NCBI RefSeq assembly: GCF_011578285.1
Contig: NZ_CP049916.1
Span: 1,054,001-1,118,000, forward strand
Origin: Acinetobacter lanii
Lineage (GTDB): Bacteria; Pseudomonadota; Gammaproteobacteria; Pseudomonadales; Moraxellaceae
Length of the DNA: 64,000 nucleotides
Direction: 5' to 3'
Below are positions 8,239-15,380 of the stretch, one piece after another (within the stretch, counting starts at the first letter, position 1; the number at the start of each line of letters is the position of its first letter). The translations under genes and the position numbers were made by a program. Below the pieces are notes generated by a model that was given only the letters and a program-made list of their open reading frames with translations, had not been told where the DNA came from and searched no databases.

Positions 8239-8341
8239 TTGCATGATGAGCAATAGGCGATTATGCAGAAGTTTGTTATAAATAAATCATAGAATGATCA
8301 TATTCATTGGCGACAGCCATTTTAGTTAGAGCAATATAATA

Positions 8342-8746
8342 ATGAGTAAACCCCAGATTATTTTATCCAAACAGGATTTAAACCGTTTAGAAACCATGTT
8401 GGACAATCAACCTAAATTGACACCGACCATGATGCAGCTTGAAGATGAGCTGGCTCGTGCGGAGGTTGTTGCGCCGGAAAATGTTCCAGTCAATGTGGTG
8501 AGTATGAATGCACGTGTTTCGCTGACCATTGCGCCGTCGAAGACAGCAAGTGAAATTACCCTCGTTTATCCGCATGAGTTTAAAGGCGAAAAAGGTCAAG
8601 TGAATATTGTTGCACCCATTGGTGCTGCAATTTTGGGTCTTGCAGAAGGGCAAAGTATTGAATGGCCACAACCCGATGGTCAGATAATGAAAGTCACTAT
8701 TGAAAAAGTGTTATATCAGCCTGAACGTGACGGGAATTACTTATAG
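8342..8746 (+). CDS. rnk: Regulator of nucleoside diphosphate kinase, Rnk (GreA/GreB-like fold)
   Basis: A 134-residue protein with a short N-terminal helical hairpin (residues about 10-50) and a C-terminal FKBP-like domain related to GreA/GreB. The stretch MNARVSLTIAPSKTASEITL and the VAPIGAAILGLAEGQSIEWP segment are typical of the Rnk family. Rnk binds RNA polymerase in enterobacteria and affects nucleoside diphosphate kinase levels; unlike GreA it lacks the long coiled coil needed for transcript cleavage, and that is true here. It is a single gene with its own palindromic terminator at 8773-8801. Confidence 0.88.
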   Translation: MSKPQIILSKQDLNRLETMLDNQPKLTPTMMQLEDELARAEVVAPENVPVNVVSMNARVSLTIAPSKTASEITLVYPHEFKGEKGQVNIVAPIGAAILGLAEGQSIEWPQPDGQIMKVTIEKVLYQPERDGNYL

Positions 8747-8772
8747 TATTTAAAAGAATTGTGTTGAAGAAA

Positions 8773-8801
8773 ATCCCACTGATCTAGATCAGTGGGAGAT
8801 T
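8773..8801. terminator. Perfect palindromic terminator after rnk
   Basis: TCCCACTGAT and ATCAGTGGGA are exact complements around a CTAG centre, and the stem is flanked by A-rich and T-rich sequence. It can form on either strand. Confidence 0.7.
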
Positions 8802-8803
8802 TT

Positions 8804-9429
8804 ATAGGAGGTCGAGTAATCCTCCGTGGTCAATGCTTATTCATCTTATCTTGATATTTCATCTCAAGGCTGTAAGGACACAGCTCAGGTGCATCATGCT
8901 GTAGAACATCAGCGTATTATTTCCAATATTGCGTGCATCTATACAGATACACCGTAAATGCGTCGATAAAATGGCAATAATAGACGCTGCTGATTTCATT
9001 TTGAGCGAGTTGCAACCTATCTTATCTTACTCATCTAATCTTTCTTTAGGTTGATTTATCTTTCAGCTATGAGACACAGTTTTTATGGTTTGAGAATATG
9101 ACCATGACAATAAGCTTCCTCCAATAATCGAGATAGTGCTGAGCGATAGAATAAGTAAAATCAGGTGAGCTTGGTTTTATTGGAATATATGTAATTGAAC
9201 ATGGATGACGTCTTGAAAATTTTTTATAGTATGTCGCATTAGAGTGAACGAAAAATTGAAATAAATGTGACTTAAAGGGTGACGTGTAGCATTCATCCTA
9301 TTATGAAAAAAAGAGTTCTATTCATCTCCGGAAAATGATTTTTTTTCTTGCTTGATTATTTATAATTTTGAGTAATCATTTGAATATTTAGTGCCATTAT
9401 ATGATGTTGATGAGTTCAATCAGAGATAT
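8804..9429. other. Long intergenic region with no recognised gene
   Basis: About 630 bases between convergent rnk and the DUF3106 gene. Frames are short (the longest I followed on the minus strand, about 8830-8998, has some 46 codons and no good start signal). No inverted repeat, tRNA or promoter-terminator pair stands out. It may be decayed sequence, but I cannot name what decayed. Confidence 0.5.
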
Positions 9430-9456
9430 AAAAAAAGCCCTGAAAACAGGGCATTG
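9430..9456 (-). terminator. Intrinsic terminator of the sigma-factor operon
   Basis: On the minus strand GCCCTG and CAGGGC arms enclose TTTT and are followed by seven T. It closes the operon ending at 9481. Confidence 0.85.
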
Positions 9457-9480
9457 ATTTTTTAAGTCATCAAGCAATGA

Positions 9481-9894
9481 TTAATGCTTTTGAACAATAT
9501 TTTTCTCAGGCATATATTTATTTAGATATTCTTCACGGATTTCTTTACGTTTTTGATTGTCGGTCGTCATCGACATTTTTTTACGTAACTCATTGCGTTC
9601 ACTGGTACTCATTTGTTGCCACGCTTCACGCATTTGATTCTTTTCAGTTTCAGGGAGTTGGGTAAACCAATCCATGCGTTGCTGCAAAGCGATGCGCTGT
9701 TCTTCAGGAATTTCTTTAAGATTCTGATAGCGTTTGATTAAGGCACGCTGCTCTTCTTCAGACAGGCGATCCCAAGATTCTGATGCCTGTGTATTGGCAT
9801 CTTTGGAAAAAATCCAAAAGCGTTCATAGCCTGCAAAACTGGTTTGCAAGAAACTCAAGGCACAAAAAGCCAAAGCGACATGTTTAGCTGCCAT
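9481..9894 (-). CDS. DUF3106-domain exported protein
   Basis: A 137-residue protein with a signal peptide (MAAKHVALAFCALSFLQTSFA, cleaved before GYERFW) and a highly charged helical body containing WDRLSEEEQRAL, EEQRIALQQRMDW and MREAWQQMSTSERNEL. This repeated (E/S)E-R-x-L pattern is the DUF3106 hallmark and recalls metal- or stress-sensing periplasmic helical proteins. The start is the ATG at 9892-9894, which overlaps the end of the preceding gene by 11 bases, so translation is probably coupled. As third gene of a sigma / anti-sigma-like operon, it may modulate the signal sensed in the periplasm; that role is inference. Confidence 0.75.
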   Translation of the reverse strand: MAAKHVALAFCALSFLQTSFAGYERFWIFSKDANTQASESWDRLSEEEQRALIKRYQNLKEIPEEQRIALQQRMDWFTQLPETEKNQMREAWQQMSTSERNELRKKMSMTTDNQKRKEIREEYLNKYMPEKNIVQKH

Positions 9895-10210
9895 GAGCGA
9901 CTTTTTCCTCACCAAATACCGAGAGCATTTCTAAATCTTCCATCATTTGTGGAGAGAGTTTAGGGCTAGATACCACTTGTTGATTGGATGGCTGATCATT
10001 GAAATCAATGGCATTTGGCAATACTACAAAACCGGTAATCGCGGCTGCCAATGCAAAACCAGTGACTTTCCATGAAGCCAAACGTGTGGTCCAAGATTTC
10101 TCTTGAATCTGCTCAAGTACATTTTCCATCACCACAGCTTTATTGCGATGGTTTTGCGCCAAATGATTGAGCTTGGAAGTTACGCTTTTTGCGAATTCAT
10201 CATTCTTCAT
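9884..10210 (-). CDS. DUF3619-like single-pass membrane protein, probable anti-sigma factor
   Basis: A 108-residue protein with a cytoplasmic N-terminal part (about residues 1-45), one transmembrane helix (about 47-65, WKVTGFALAAAITGFVVLP) and a short periplasmic tail. This layout, and overlap of its start by 11 bases with the end of the sigma-factor gene, is what one expects of an anti-sigma factor holding its sigma at the membrane. The family (DUF3619) is usually found in this place in proteobacterial operons of sigma, DUF3619 and DUF3106. Anti-sigma activity is inferred from context and topology; no zinc-binding anti-sigma motif is present. Confidence 0.7.
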   Translation of the reverse strand: MKNDEFAKSVTSKLNHLAQNHRNKAVVMENVLEQIQEKSWTTRLASWKVTGFALAAAITGFVVLPNAIDFNDQPSNQQVVSSPKLSPQMMEDLEMLSVFGEEKVAHGS

Positions 10211-10841
10211 CCGATGATCCCCCCATATTAGGATTTAAATGAGACAGTGAATTTCTAAGACCTTGAATCGCACGGTGGTAATGGGTTTTGACACTGCCTT
10301 CGGAACACTGCATGATTTCAGCGGTGGTACTGGTGTCAAAGCCTTCCCAAGCACGAAGCATAAAAGCTTGTTGCTGACGAACAGGAAGCTTAGAAATTGC
10401 ATGTTGAATCTCTTCTACCGCAAGTTCCTGTGCAAGGAATTGCAAAGGATTGGGTGTGGATTCATCCACTATATCCATCACTTCATCTTCATCTGAGTCT
10501 AGATCAGATTTTTTAAACAATGAAAATGGAAATGCACGACGAGATTCTTTACGACGCCAATCTTGTAATTTGTTATTCAAAATGGTGTAGAAAAGGGGAT
10601 ACCATTCATCGGTAGACTTTTCTGCATATGATTTATGGAGCGAAATAAAGGCTTCTTGCACCAAGTCCATGGCAATGCCATTATGACCTTGCGTTGCACT
10701 TTCCATCATGACTAAGGCCCGTCCAGTCACTTCACGCATGAAATATTTCAGGCGTTGTTCAGCCGTGCTCGCAAGAACACTCGCATCTTCAGGCTGTGAC
10801 TTTTTCGGTGCTAAATCCATAGAGATGGAAAATCCCGTCAT
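10200..10841 (-). CDS. RNA polymerase sigma factor, ECF type
   Basis: A 213-residue sigma-70 family factor with only regions 2 and 4. Region 2 spans about residues 30-100 (DLVQEAFISLHKSY, then NNKLQDWRRKESRR at the -10 recognition part). An acidic linker (SDLDSDEDEVMD) follows. Region 4 is about 135-200: ISKLPVRQQQAFMLRAWEGF, then a helix-turn-helix (TAEIMQCSEGSVKTHYHRAI). The start is the ATG at 10839-10841. It heads an operon with a membrane anti-sigma-like gene and a DUF3106 gene, each overlapping the next by 11 bases. ECF operons of this kind usually autoregulate; no target promoter motif could be confirmed here. Confidence 0.88.
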   Translation of the reverse strand: MTGFSISMDLAPKKSQPEDASVLASTAEQRLKYFMREVTGRALVMMESATQGHNGIAMDLVQEAFISLHKSYAEKSTDEWYPLFYTILNNKLQDWRRKESRRAFPFSLFKKSDLDSDEDEVMDIVDESTPNPLQFLAQELAVEEIQHAISKLPVRQQQAFMLRAWEGFDTSTTAEIMQCSEGSVKTHYHRAIQGLRNSLSHLNPNMGGSSDEE

Positions 10842-10958
10842 TGGGTACCCACCATTATTCTTAAATCATTACTTATATAACGTTTAAAAATAATGATCGG
10901 TTGACAATTTAAGCAACTATTTTTAAGCAGTTTAAATGATTTTTTAATTATAAAGATT

Positions 10959-10982
10959 AAACGTTAATATAAATTAACGTTT
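10959..10982. repeat. AT-rich palindrome at the methyltransferase stop
   Basis: AAACGTTAAT and ATTAACGTTT arms around a short AT centre overlap the stop of the methyltransferase gene. No T-run follows on the gene's strand, so it is at best a weak terminator. Confidence 0.35.
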
Positions 10983-11757
10983 AAATGCGCTGACGCACCA
11001 TTTCAAAGAAACAGATTGAACCTGCAATCGCAACATTCAAAGATTCCTGACCACCGGGTTGTGGAATGCTCACCGCAGCAGCATTAGCAAGCGCATAGTC
11101 AGAAACTCCTTGACCTTCATTGCCTAAGATCCACACGCTTGGTTGGGTTAAATCTTTGCTATAGAGGCTCTCTGACTCATGTGAACTGGTCACATACACC
11201 GGAATACTGAATTTTTGCAAAATGTCTTGAAGTTCAACATTTTCATAGGTATTCACCGCAAAGTGAGCGCCCATGCCGGCACGTAACACACGTGGTGACC
11301 ACAGAGATGCAGAGCCTTTAGTCGATACGATTTGTTTAATCCCTGCAGCAGCCGCTGAACGCAATAAAGTCCCGACATTGCCCGGATCTTGAATGCTTTC
11401 AAGAATGAGGGTGTCTGCGTCAAAGTTTAAGGCATGACTTGAAGAGGGGATGTCTACGACTGCTAAGCAGGCTAGGCTCGTACCTAAAGTACTGAGTTCT
11501 TTATATAAAGATTCACCGATAACAAATACTGTACCTTTGTATTGTTCAGCAATTTTGTCAAAATCTTCGTGTTCAATGGCTTTTTCAGTGGTAAAAATCG
11601 AAGTAATTTGACGACTTTGTTCCAACCACGCTAAACACAAATGCGTACCTTCAAGTACGGTTTGACCTTGTTTTTTACGGTAGGTGTTTTGCTCAATTAG
11701 GCCACGTAAGTGCTTAATTTTAGGGTTGTCTTTTGATTCTAGGTAAATCAGTGCCAT
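10981..11757 (-). CDS. SpoU/TrmH-family RNA 2'-O-methyltransferase
   Basis: A 258-residue SPOUT-class enzyme that moves a methyl group from S-adenosylmethionine to a ribose 2'-OH in rRNA or tRNA. An N-terminal substrate-binding domain (about 1-95, starting YLESKDNPKIKHLRGL) precedes the knotted catalytic domain. Its three motifs are visible: SIQDPGNVGTLLRSAAAAG (motif 1), WILGNEGQGVS (motif 2) and SIPQPGGQESLNVAIAGSIC (motif 3). It looks most like 23S rRNA guanosine methyltransferases, but the target nucleotide cannot be read from sequence. I prefer the ATG at 11755-11757 (MALIYLES) over one five codons upstream, which has no ribosome-binding site. Confidence 0.82.
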   Translation of the reverse strand: MALIYLESKDNPKIKHLRGLIEQNTYRKKQGQTVLEGTHLCLAWLEQSRQITSIFTTEKAIEHEDFDKIAEQYKGTVFVIGESLYKELSTLGTSLACLAVVDIPSSSHALNFDADTLILESIQDPGNVGTLLRSAAAAGIKQIVSTKGSASLWSPRVLRAGMGAHFAVNTYENVELQDILQKFSIPVYVTSSHESESLYSKDLTQPSVWILGNEGQGVSDYALANAAAVSIPQPGGQESLNVAIAGSICFFEMVRQRI

Positions 11758-11823
11758 GCAATATTGATCCATGAGAATTGACTGCTTGAGCCAATTCTCA
11801 TTTATGAAAATTTTAAAATAAAA

Positions 11824-12798
11824 TTAGTTGTGGTAAGCAGTTACCAATTCAACTTCGTTTTTAGAGCCAATCACCACCGGTACACGTTGGTGTAATTCGG
11901 TCGGTTGGATCTCAAGAATGCGGACACGTCCAGTGGTTGATGCACCACCCGCTTGTTCCATCAACATACTCATTGGGTTTGCTTCATACATTAAGCGTAG
12001 ACGACCGGCTTTTTTCGGGTCTTTGGTGTCGTATGGATATAAGAAAATACCGCTACGGCAAAGAATACGGTGAATATCACCCACCATACATGCCACCCAA
12101 CGCATGTTGAAGTCTTTTTCACGGATAGAGGTTTTGCCCGCTTGTAGTTCGTCGATATAACGTTTTACAGGCGCTTCCCAATGACGTGCATTCGATGCAT
12201 TGATCGCATATTCTTTGGTGTCTGCAGCCACTTGAATGTTTTCAGATGTCAGCAAAAATTCTTTAGATTCAGGATCAAACGTGAAGAATACCGTACCTGC
12301 ACCCACAGTCAAAGCCATCATGCTTGATGGACCATACAGTACATAACCTGCAGCCACTTGCTCAGTCCCTGCTTGCATGAAGTCTTCTGCTTGAGTCACT
12401 GCATTTTTTGCAGGAAGAATCGAGAAGATGGTCCCTACACACATGTTGATGTCGATGTTGCTTGAACCATCAAGTGGATCGAACAACACAAGGTATTTAC
12501 CGTTTTCTTGTGCAGGGGTGAACTCATCGAGTTCTTCAGATGCTAAACCGCCCACGTTGGCATTGCTTTTCAATGCATCAATCAAATAGTCATTTGAAAT
12601 GACATCGAGTTTCTTTTGTTCTTCGCCTTGTACATTTTCATGTTGTGCGCTACCTAAAACACCTGCCAAGGCACCTTTTTGCAACAATACGTCAATGCGT
12701 TTGCATGTCTCAGCAATGGTTTGAATCACATTGGCAAGTTCAGGTGTGAGATTCCCTTGTTGTTGTTCTAAGTATTGGGAGAGTGTGCGATTCGACAT
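11824..12798 (-). CDS. fbp: Fructose-1,6-bisphosphatase, class I
   Basis: A 324-residue gluconeogenic phosphatase that hydrolyses fructose 1,6-bisphosphate to fructose 6-phosphate in the cytoplasm. The metal-binding signature VLFDPLDGSSNIDINMCVGT is at about residues 103-122, and the C-terminal PMSMLMEQAGGAS segment is also diagnostic of class I. Length is normal (about 330). Acinetobacter lacks a standard upper glycolysis, so this enzyme serves sugar-phosphate and envelope synthesis from organic acids; that is general knowledge, not visible here. The start is the ATG at 12796-12798. It is monocistronic. Confidence 0.96.
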   Translation of the reverse strand: MSNRTLSQYLEQQQGNLTPELANVIQTIAETCKRIDVLLQKGALAGVLGSAQHENVQGEEQKKLDVISNDYLIDALKSNANVGGLASEELDEFTPAQENGKYLVLFDPLDGSSNIDINMCVGTIFSILPAKNAVTQAEDFMQAGTEQVAAGYVLYGPSSMMALTVGAGTVFFTFDPESKEFLLTSENIQVAADTKEYAINASNARHWEAPVKRYIDELQAGKTSIREKDFNMRWVACMVGDIHRILCRSGIFLYPYDTKDPKKAGRLRLMYEANPMSMLMEQAGGASTTGRVRILEIQPTELHQRVPVVIGSKNEVELVTAYHN

Positions 12799-12960
12799 AA
12801 CAAATGAGCTCCAAAAAAGCGATATTTCGAGTAAAACGAAGAATGGCTCTATTTTAGAGAGTTCGACTCAAAATAGAAACCTTAAATAAGTTTTGTAGCG
12901 ATTTTAAGCTTGAAAGGCAGAAAAAACCTGTTATGTTAAACATGTGGTTAATGAATACAC

Positions 12961-12966
12961 AAGGAG
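12961..12966 (+). promoter_or_regulatory. Strong ribosome-binding site deciding the small gene's start
   Basis: AAGGAG at 12961-12966 lies 7 bases before the ATG at 12974, favouring it over an upstream alternative start. Confidence 0.7.
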
Positions 12967-12973
12967 CACGACA

Positions 12974-13165
12974 ATGACAATTGAGAAATTTGAAGCGACT
13001 CCAACTGCAACTGAAGGTATTGATTTGGCGAGCATTAGCTCAGAAAAATCACAAGCTGCTTGGAAAGAATACGAAGCAAAACCAGAATATAAGAAGTTTA
13101 ATAAACATGACTTGATCGAATCGATGCAACCGCCAAGTCCCATGCCAGTCCCAACGCAATCTTAA
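12974..13165 (+). CDS. Small conserved-looking protein, 63 residues
   Basis: I do not recognise a family. The protein (MTIEKFEATPTATEGIDLAS at the start) is acidic in its first third, has a charged middle (WKEYEAKPEYKKFNKHDLIE) and a proline-rich tail ending PSPMPVPTQS. It has no signal peptide, membrane helix or Cys. Evidence for coding is the near-perfect AAGGAG at the right distance and a strong terminator at 13231-13262. It looks like an independent small-protein gene. The disordered termini suggest a binding partner. Confidence 0.7.
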   Translation: MTIEKFEATPTATEGIDLASISSEKSQAAWKEYEAKPEYKKFNKHDLIESMQPPSPMPVPTQS

Positions 13166-13230
13166 TTTTTCTAAAGTCTGCTTAAAGCTTGGATTTTCAG
13201 TTCATTTTGAAATGACTGAATTAAGACATT

Positions 13231-13262
13231 AAAAAAGCGCCCATCATGATGAGCGCTTTTTT
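13231..13262. terminator. Bidirectional terminator between the small gene and pal
   Basis: AAAAAAGCGC and GCGCTTTTTT arms, with a CATCATGATG palindrome inside. Positioned to serve both convergent units. Confidence 0.8.
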
Positions 13263-13348
13263 TATTCGAGCTTAGATAAGGCGTGTCACCCAACTAAGCT
13301 GAACCCTTCAGACTTTTAATTCCAAAATAATGAAATAGAAAATTTGAA

Positions 13349-13918
13349 TTATTTAAGTAATGGTGGAACAGCTTCGTAGTTTAATTCTACACGACGGTTT
13401 TCTTTGTAAGCAGATTCGTCATGACCTGCATTGACAGGCATTTCTTTACCGTAACTTACTGCTTCTAACTGACCCGCGTTCACACCGTTGGTGATCAAGT
13501 AGCTTTGAACTGCTTTAGCACGACGTTCACCCAAAGCCATGTTGTATTCACGTGTACCACGTTCGTCAGTGTGACCTGTCAAAGCAAGTTTAGAGTTTGC
13601 GTTTGCCAAAAGGAACTGCGCATGTGCTTGAAGTGTTTGGTAATCTTCGTTAGACAAATCGCTGCTGTCGTAATCGAAGTGAACAACACGTTTCGCCAGA
13701 AATGCTTTATTTGCTTCAGTAACGCCTTTTGCAGACGCACCTTGCAAGTTTTGCGCATCAAGTGCTGCATCTTCGCTCAAACCTGCTGTGTTAACAGTAG
13801 TAGCAGTCGTTGGCGCTGTAGACGTTGTCAAGTCTGTTGCAGGCTTACGGCTTGCACAACCTGTCATTGCTACGCTTAATGCAAGCAAAGGTAACGCTAA
13901 AGTTTTGATGGCTTTCAT
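13349..13918 (-). CDS. pal: Peptidoglycan-associated lipoprotein
   Basis: A 189-residue outer-membrane lipoprotein. The signal peptide ends in the lipobox VAMTGC, with the acylated Cys at residue 21. A short Ala/Thr-rich linker leads into a C-terminal OmpA-like peptidoglycan-binding domain: VHFDYDSSDL, then LTGHTDERGTREYNMALGER, whose D and R bind diaminopimelate in this family. It links the outer membrane to the wall and is the endpoint of the Tol system. The start has a clear AAGGAG ribosome-binding site. It follows tolB by 27 bases and is probably cotranscribed with it. Confidence 0.96.
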   Translation of the reverse strand: MKAIKTLALPLLALSVAMTGCASRKPATDLTTSTAPTTATTVNTAGLSEDAALDAQNLQGASAKGVTEANKAFLAKRVVHFDYDSSDLSNEDYQTLQAHAQFLLANANSKLALTGHTDERGTREYNMALGERRAKAVQSYLITNGVNAGQLEAVSYGKEMPVNAGHDESAYKENRRVELNYEAVPPLLK

Positions 13919-13945
13919 GTGTTTCTCCTTGAAAATTGGATGAAA

Positions 13946-15229
13946 TTATTTCGGTGCCCAAGCAGGCTCACGAACTTCACCTTGCTCACTTGGTAAATTC
14001 ATACGGAATTTGCCATCGGTCGACATGATCGAAAGTAGTCCACGGTTGTTTTCACGTGTCGCGTAGACCACCATTTGACCGTTCGGGGAGAAGCTTGGTG
14101 ATTCATCTAAGCTCGTTGGGGTCAAAATATTGGTGATACCTGTCGAAATTTCTTGAATCGCAACTTTGTAGTTGCTGCCAGAAGGGCGGTGGACTAAAGC
14201 CACATATTTCCCATCTGCACTTAGGGTGCCGCGTGCATTAAATGCGCCACGGAAAGTTAAGCGTTTGGTTGTGCCATCTGCAAAAGTATATTTATAAATC
14301 TGTGCTGAACCGCCACGGTCAGAGGTAAAGATAAAGCCTTTGCCGTCTGGGGTATAACGTGCTTCAGTATCAATGGCAGTGTCATTGGTCATGCGTTTAA
14401 CTTGACGCGTTTCCAAATCCATTTGGTAGACTTCTGGGTTGTCATGCATCGAAGCCGTGAACAACATGCTCTTGCCATCAGGTGAAAAACTTGGAGCGCC
14501 ATTTAAACCACGGAAGCCTGCCAATTTTTCACGTTGACCTGTGGCCAAATCTTGCACATAAATTGCAGGGCGTTTGGTTTCAAATGAAACGTATGCAATT
14601 TTCTTTGCATCCGGTGTCCAAGCAGGTGACAAAATTGGATCACGTGAGCTGAGGACAGTGCGAGGTTGTTCACCATCGGTATCGGCAATTTGAAGCGTAT
14701 AGCGCTGCTGTGGTGTCGCAGGGTTACGCAGCACATAGGCAATACGACCACTGAAATCACCTTGAATACCGGTTAAGGCTTGATAAATCGCATCACTGAT
14801 CATGTGACCTGCAGAACGCACACGCGACGCAGGTACAGTGAGTAGTTCATTCAGCACATATTGACCCTTTTCAACATCATACAGTTGATATTGAACCGCC
14901 AATGAACCATCTGCGTTCTTTTTCACATCACCTGTGACCACATAAGGTACACCGGCAGCTTTCCACGCAGGGCCATTGGCGTTGTTTAAAGAGGCAGTTG
15001 CCGGTAAATTTTTAGATGAGCTACTAAAACGACCTGAACGATTCAAGTCATTTTCAATAATTGGGTATAAAGAGGTGTCGTTACTAAAAGGAATAATGGC
15101 AATTTTTGGCGCTTCTTCAGGCGCTTTGGCAATTTCAAGGTGCAGTTGTGCATAAGAGGTTGTGATTACTGCAGGGCTACATGCTGCAATAATTGCCAAA
15201 CCTAAAATATGTTTAGAGATCATTTTCAT
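13946..15229 (-). CDS. tolB: Tol-Pal system translocation protein TolB
   Basis: A 427-residue periplasmic protein. A signal peptide of about 27 residues ends SYA before QLHLE. The N-terminal alpha/beta domain (about 30-160) includes IAIIPFSND. A six-bladed beta-propeller follows, with repeats such as SPAWTPDAKKIAYVSF, APSFSPDGKSMLFTAS and SPSFSPNGQMVVYATR. TolB passes the TolA-driven signal to Pal during cell-envelope constriction. The tolA terminator at 15348-15374 lies upstream, so tolB-pal seems to have its own promoter in 15230-15347. Confidence 0.96.
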   Translation of the reverse strand: MKMISKHILGLAIIAACSPAVITTSYAQLHLEIAKAPEEAPKIAIIPFSNDTSLYPIIENDLNRSGRFSSSSKNLPATASLNNANGPAWKAAGVPYVVTGDVKKNADGSLAVQYQLYDVEKGQYVLNELLTVPASRVRSAGHMISDAIYQALTGIQGDFSGRIAYVLRNPATPQQRYTLQIADTDGEQPRTVLSSRDPILSPAWTPDAKKIAYVSFETKRPAIYVQDLATGQREKLAGFRGLNGAPSFSPDGKSMLFTASMHDNPEVYQMDLETRQVKRMTNDTAIDTEARYTPDGKGFIFTSDRGGSAQIYKYTFADGTTKRLTFRGAFNARGTLSADGKYVALVHRPSGSNYKVAIQEISTGITNILTPTSLDESPSFSPNGQMVVYATRENNRGLLSIMSTDGKFRMNLPSEQGEVREPAWAPK

Positions 15230-15347
15230 TTGTTGTCAAATACTCAAAAAATACTAGTTTTTGGATTGTTCATGCTTTGTAGCATAAAGACATGATTTTA
15301 ATCTATATAAACCATGTAATTATGAATACTCCGTGTCCAAACAAAAC

Positions 15348-15374
15348 AAAAACCTTGCCATAGGCAAGGTTTTT
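15348..15374 (-). terminator. Intrinsic terminator after tolA
   Basis: AAAAACCTTGCC and GGCAAGGTTTTT are exact complements around a 3-base loop. It sits between tolA and tolB, splitting the cluster into ybgC-tolQRA and tolB-pal. Confidence 0.85.
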
Positions 15375-15380
15375 GGCGAT

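Noticed and set aside
8830..8998. A minus-strand frame of about 46 codons in the gap after rnk
   Set aside because: No ribosome-binding site, no similarity to anything known, and the region lacks other gene signals.
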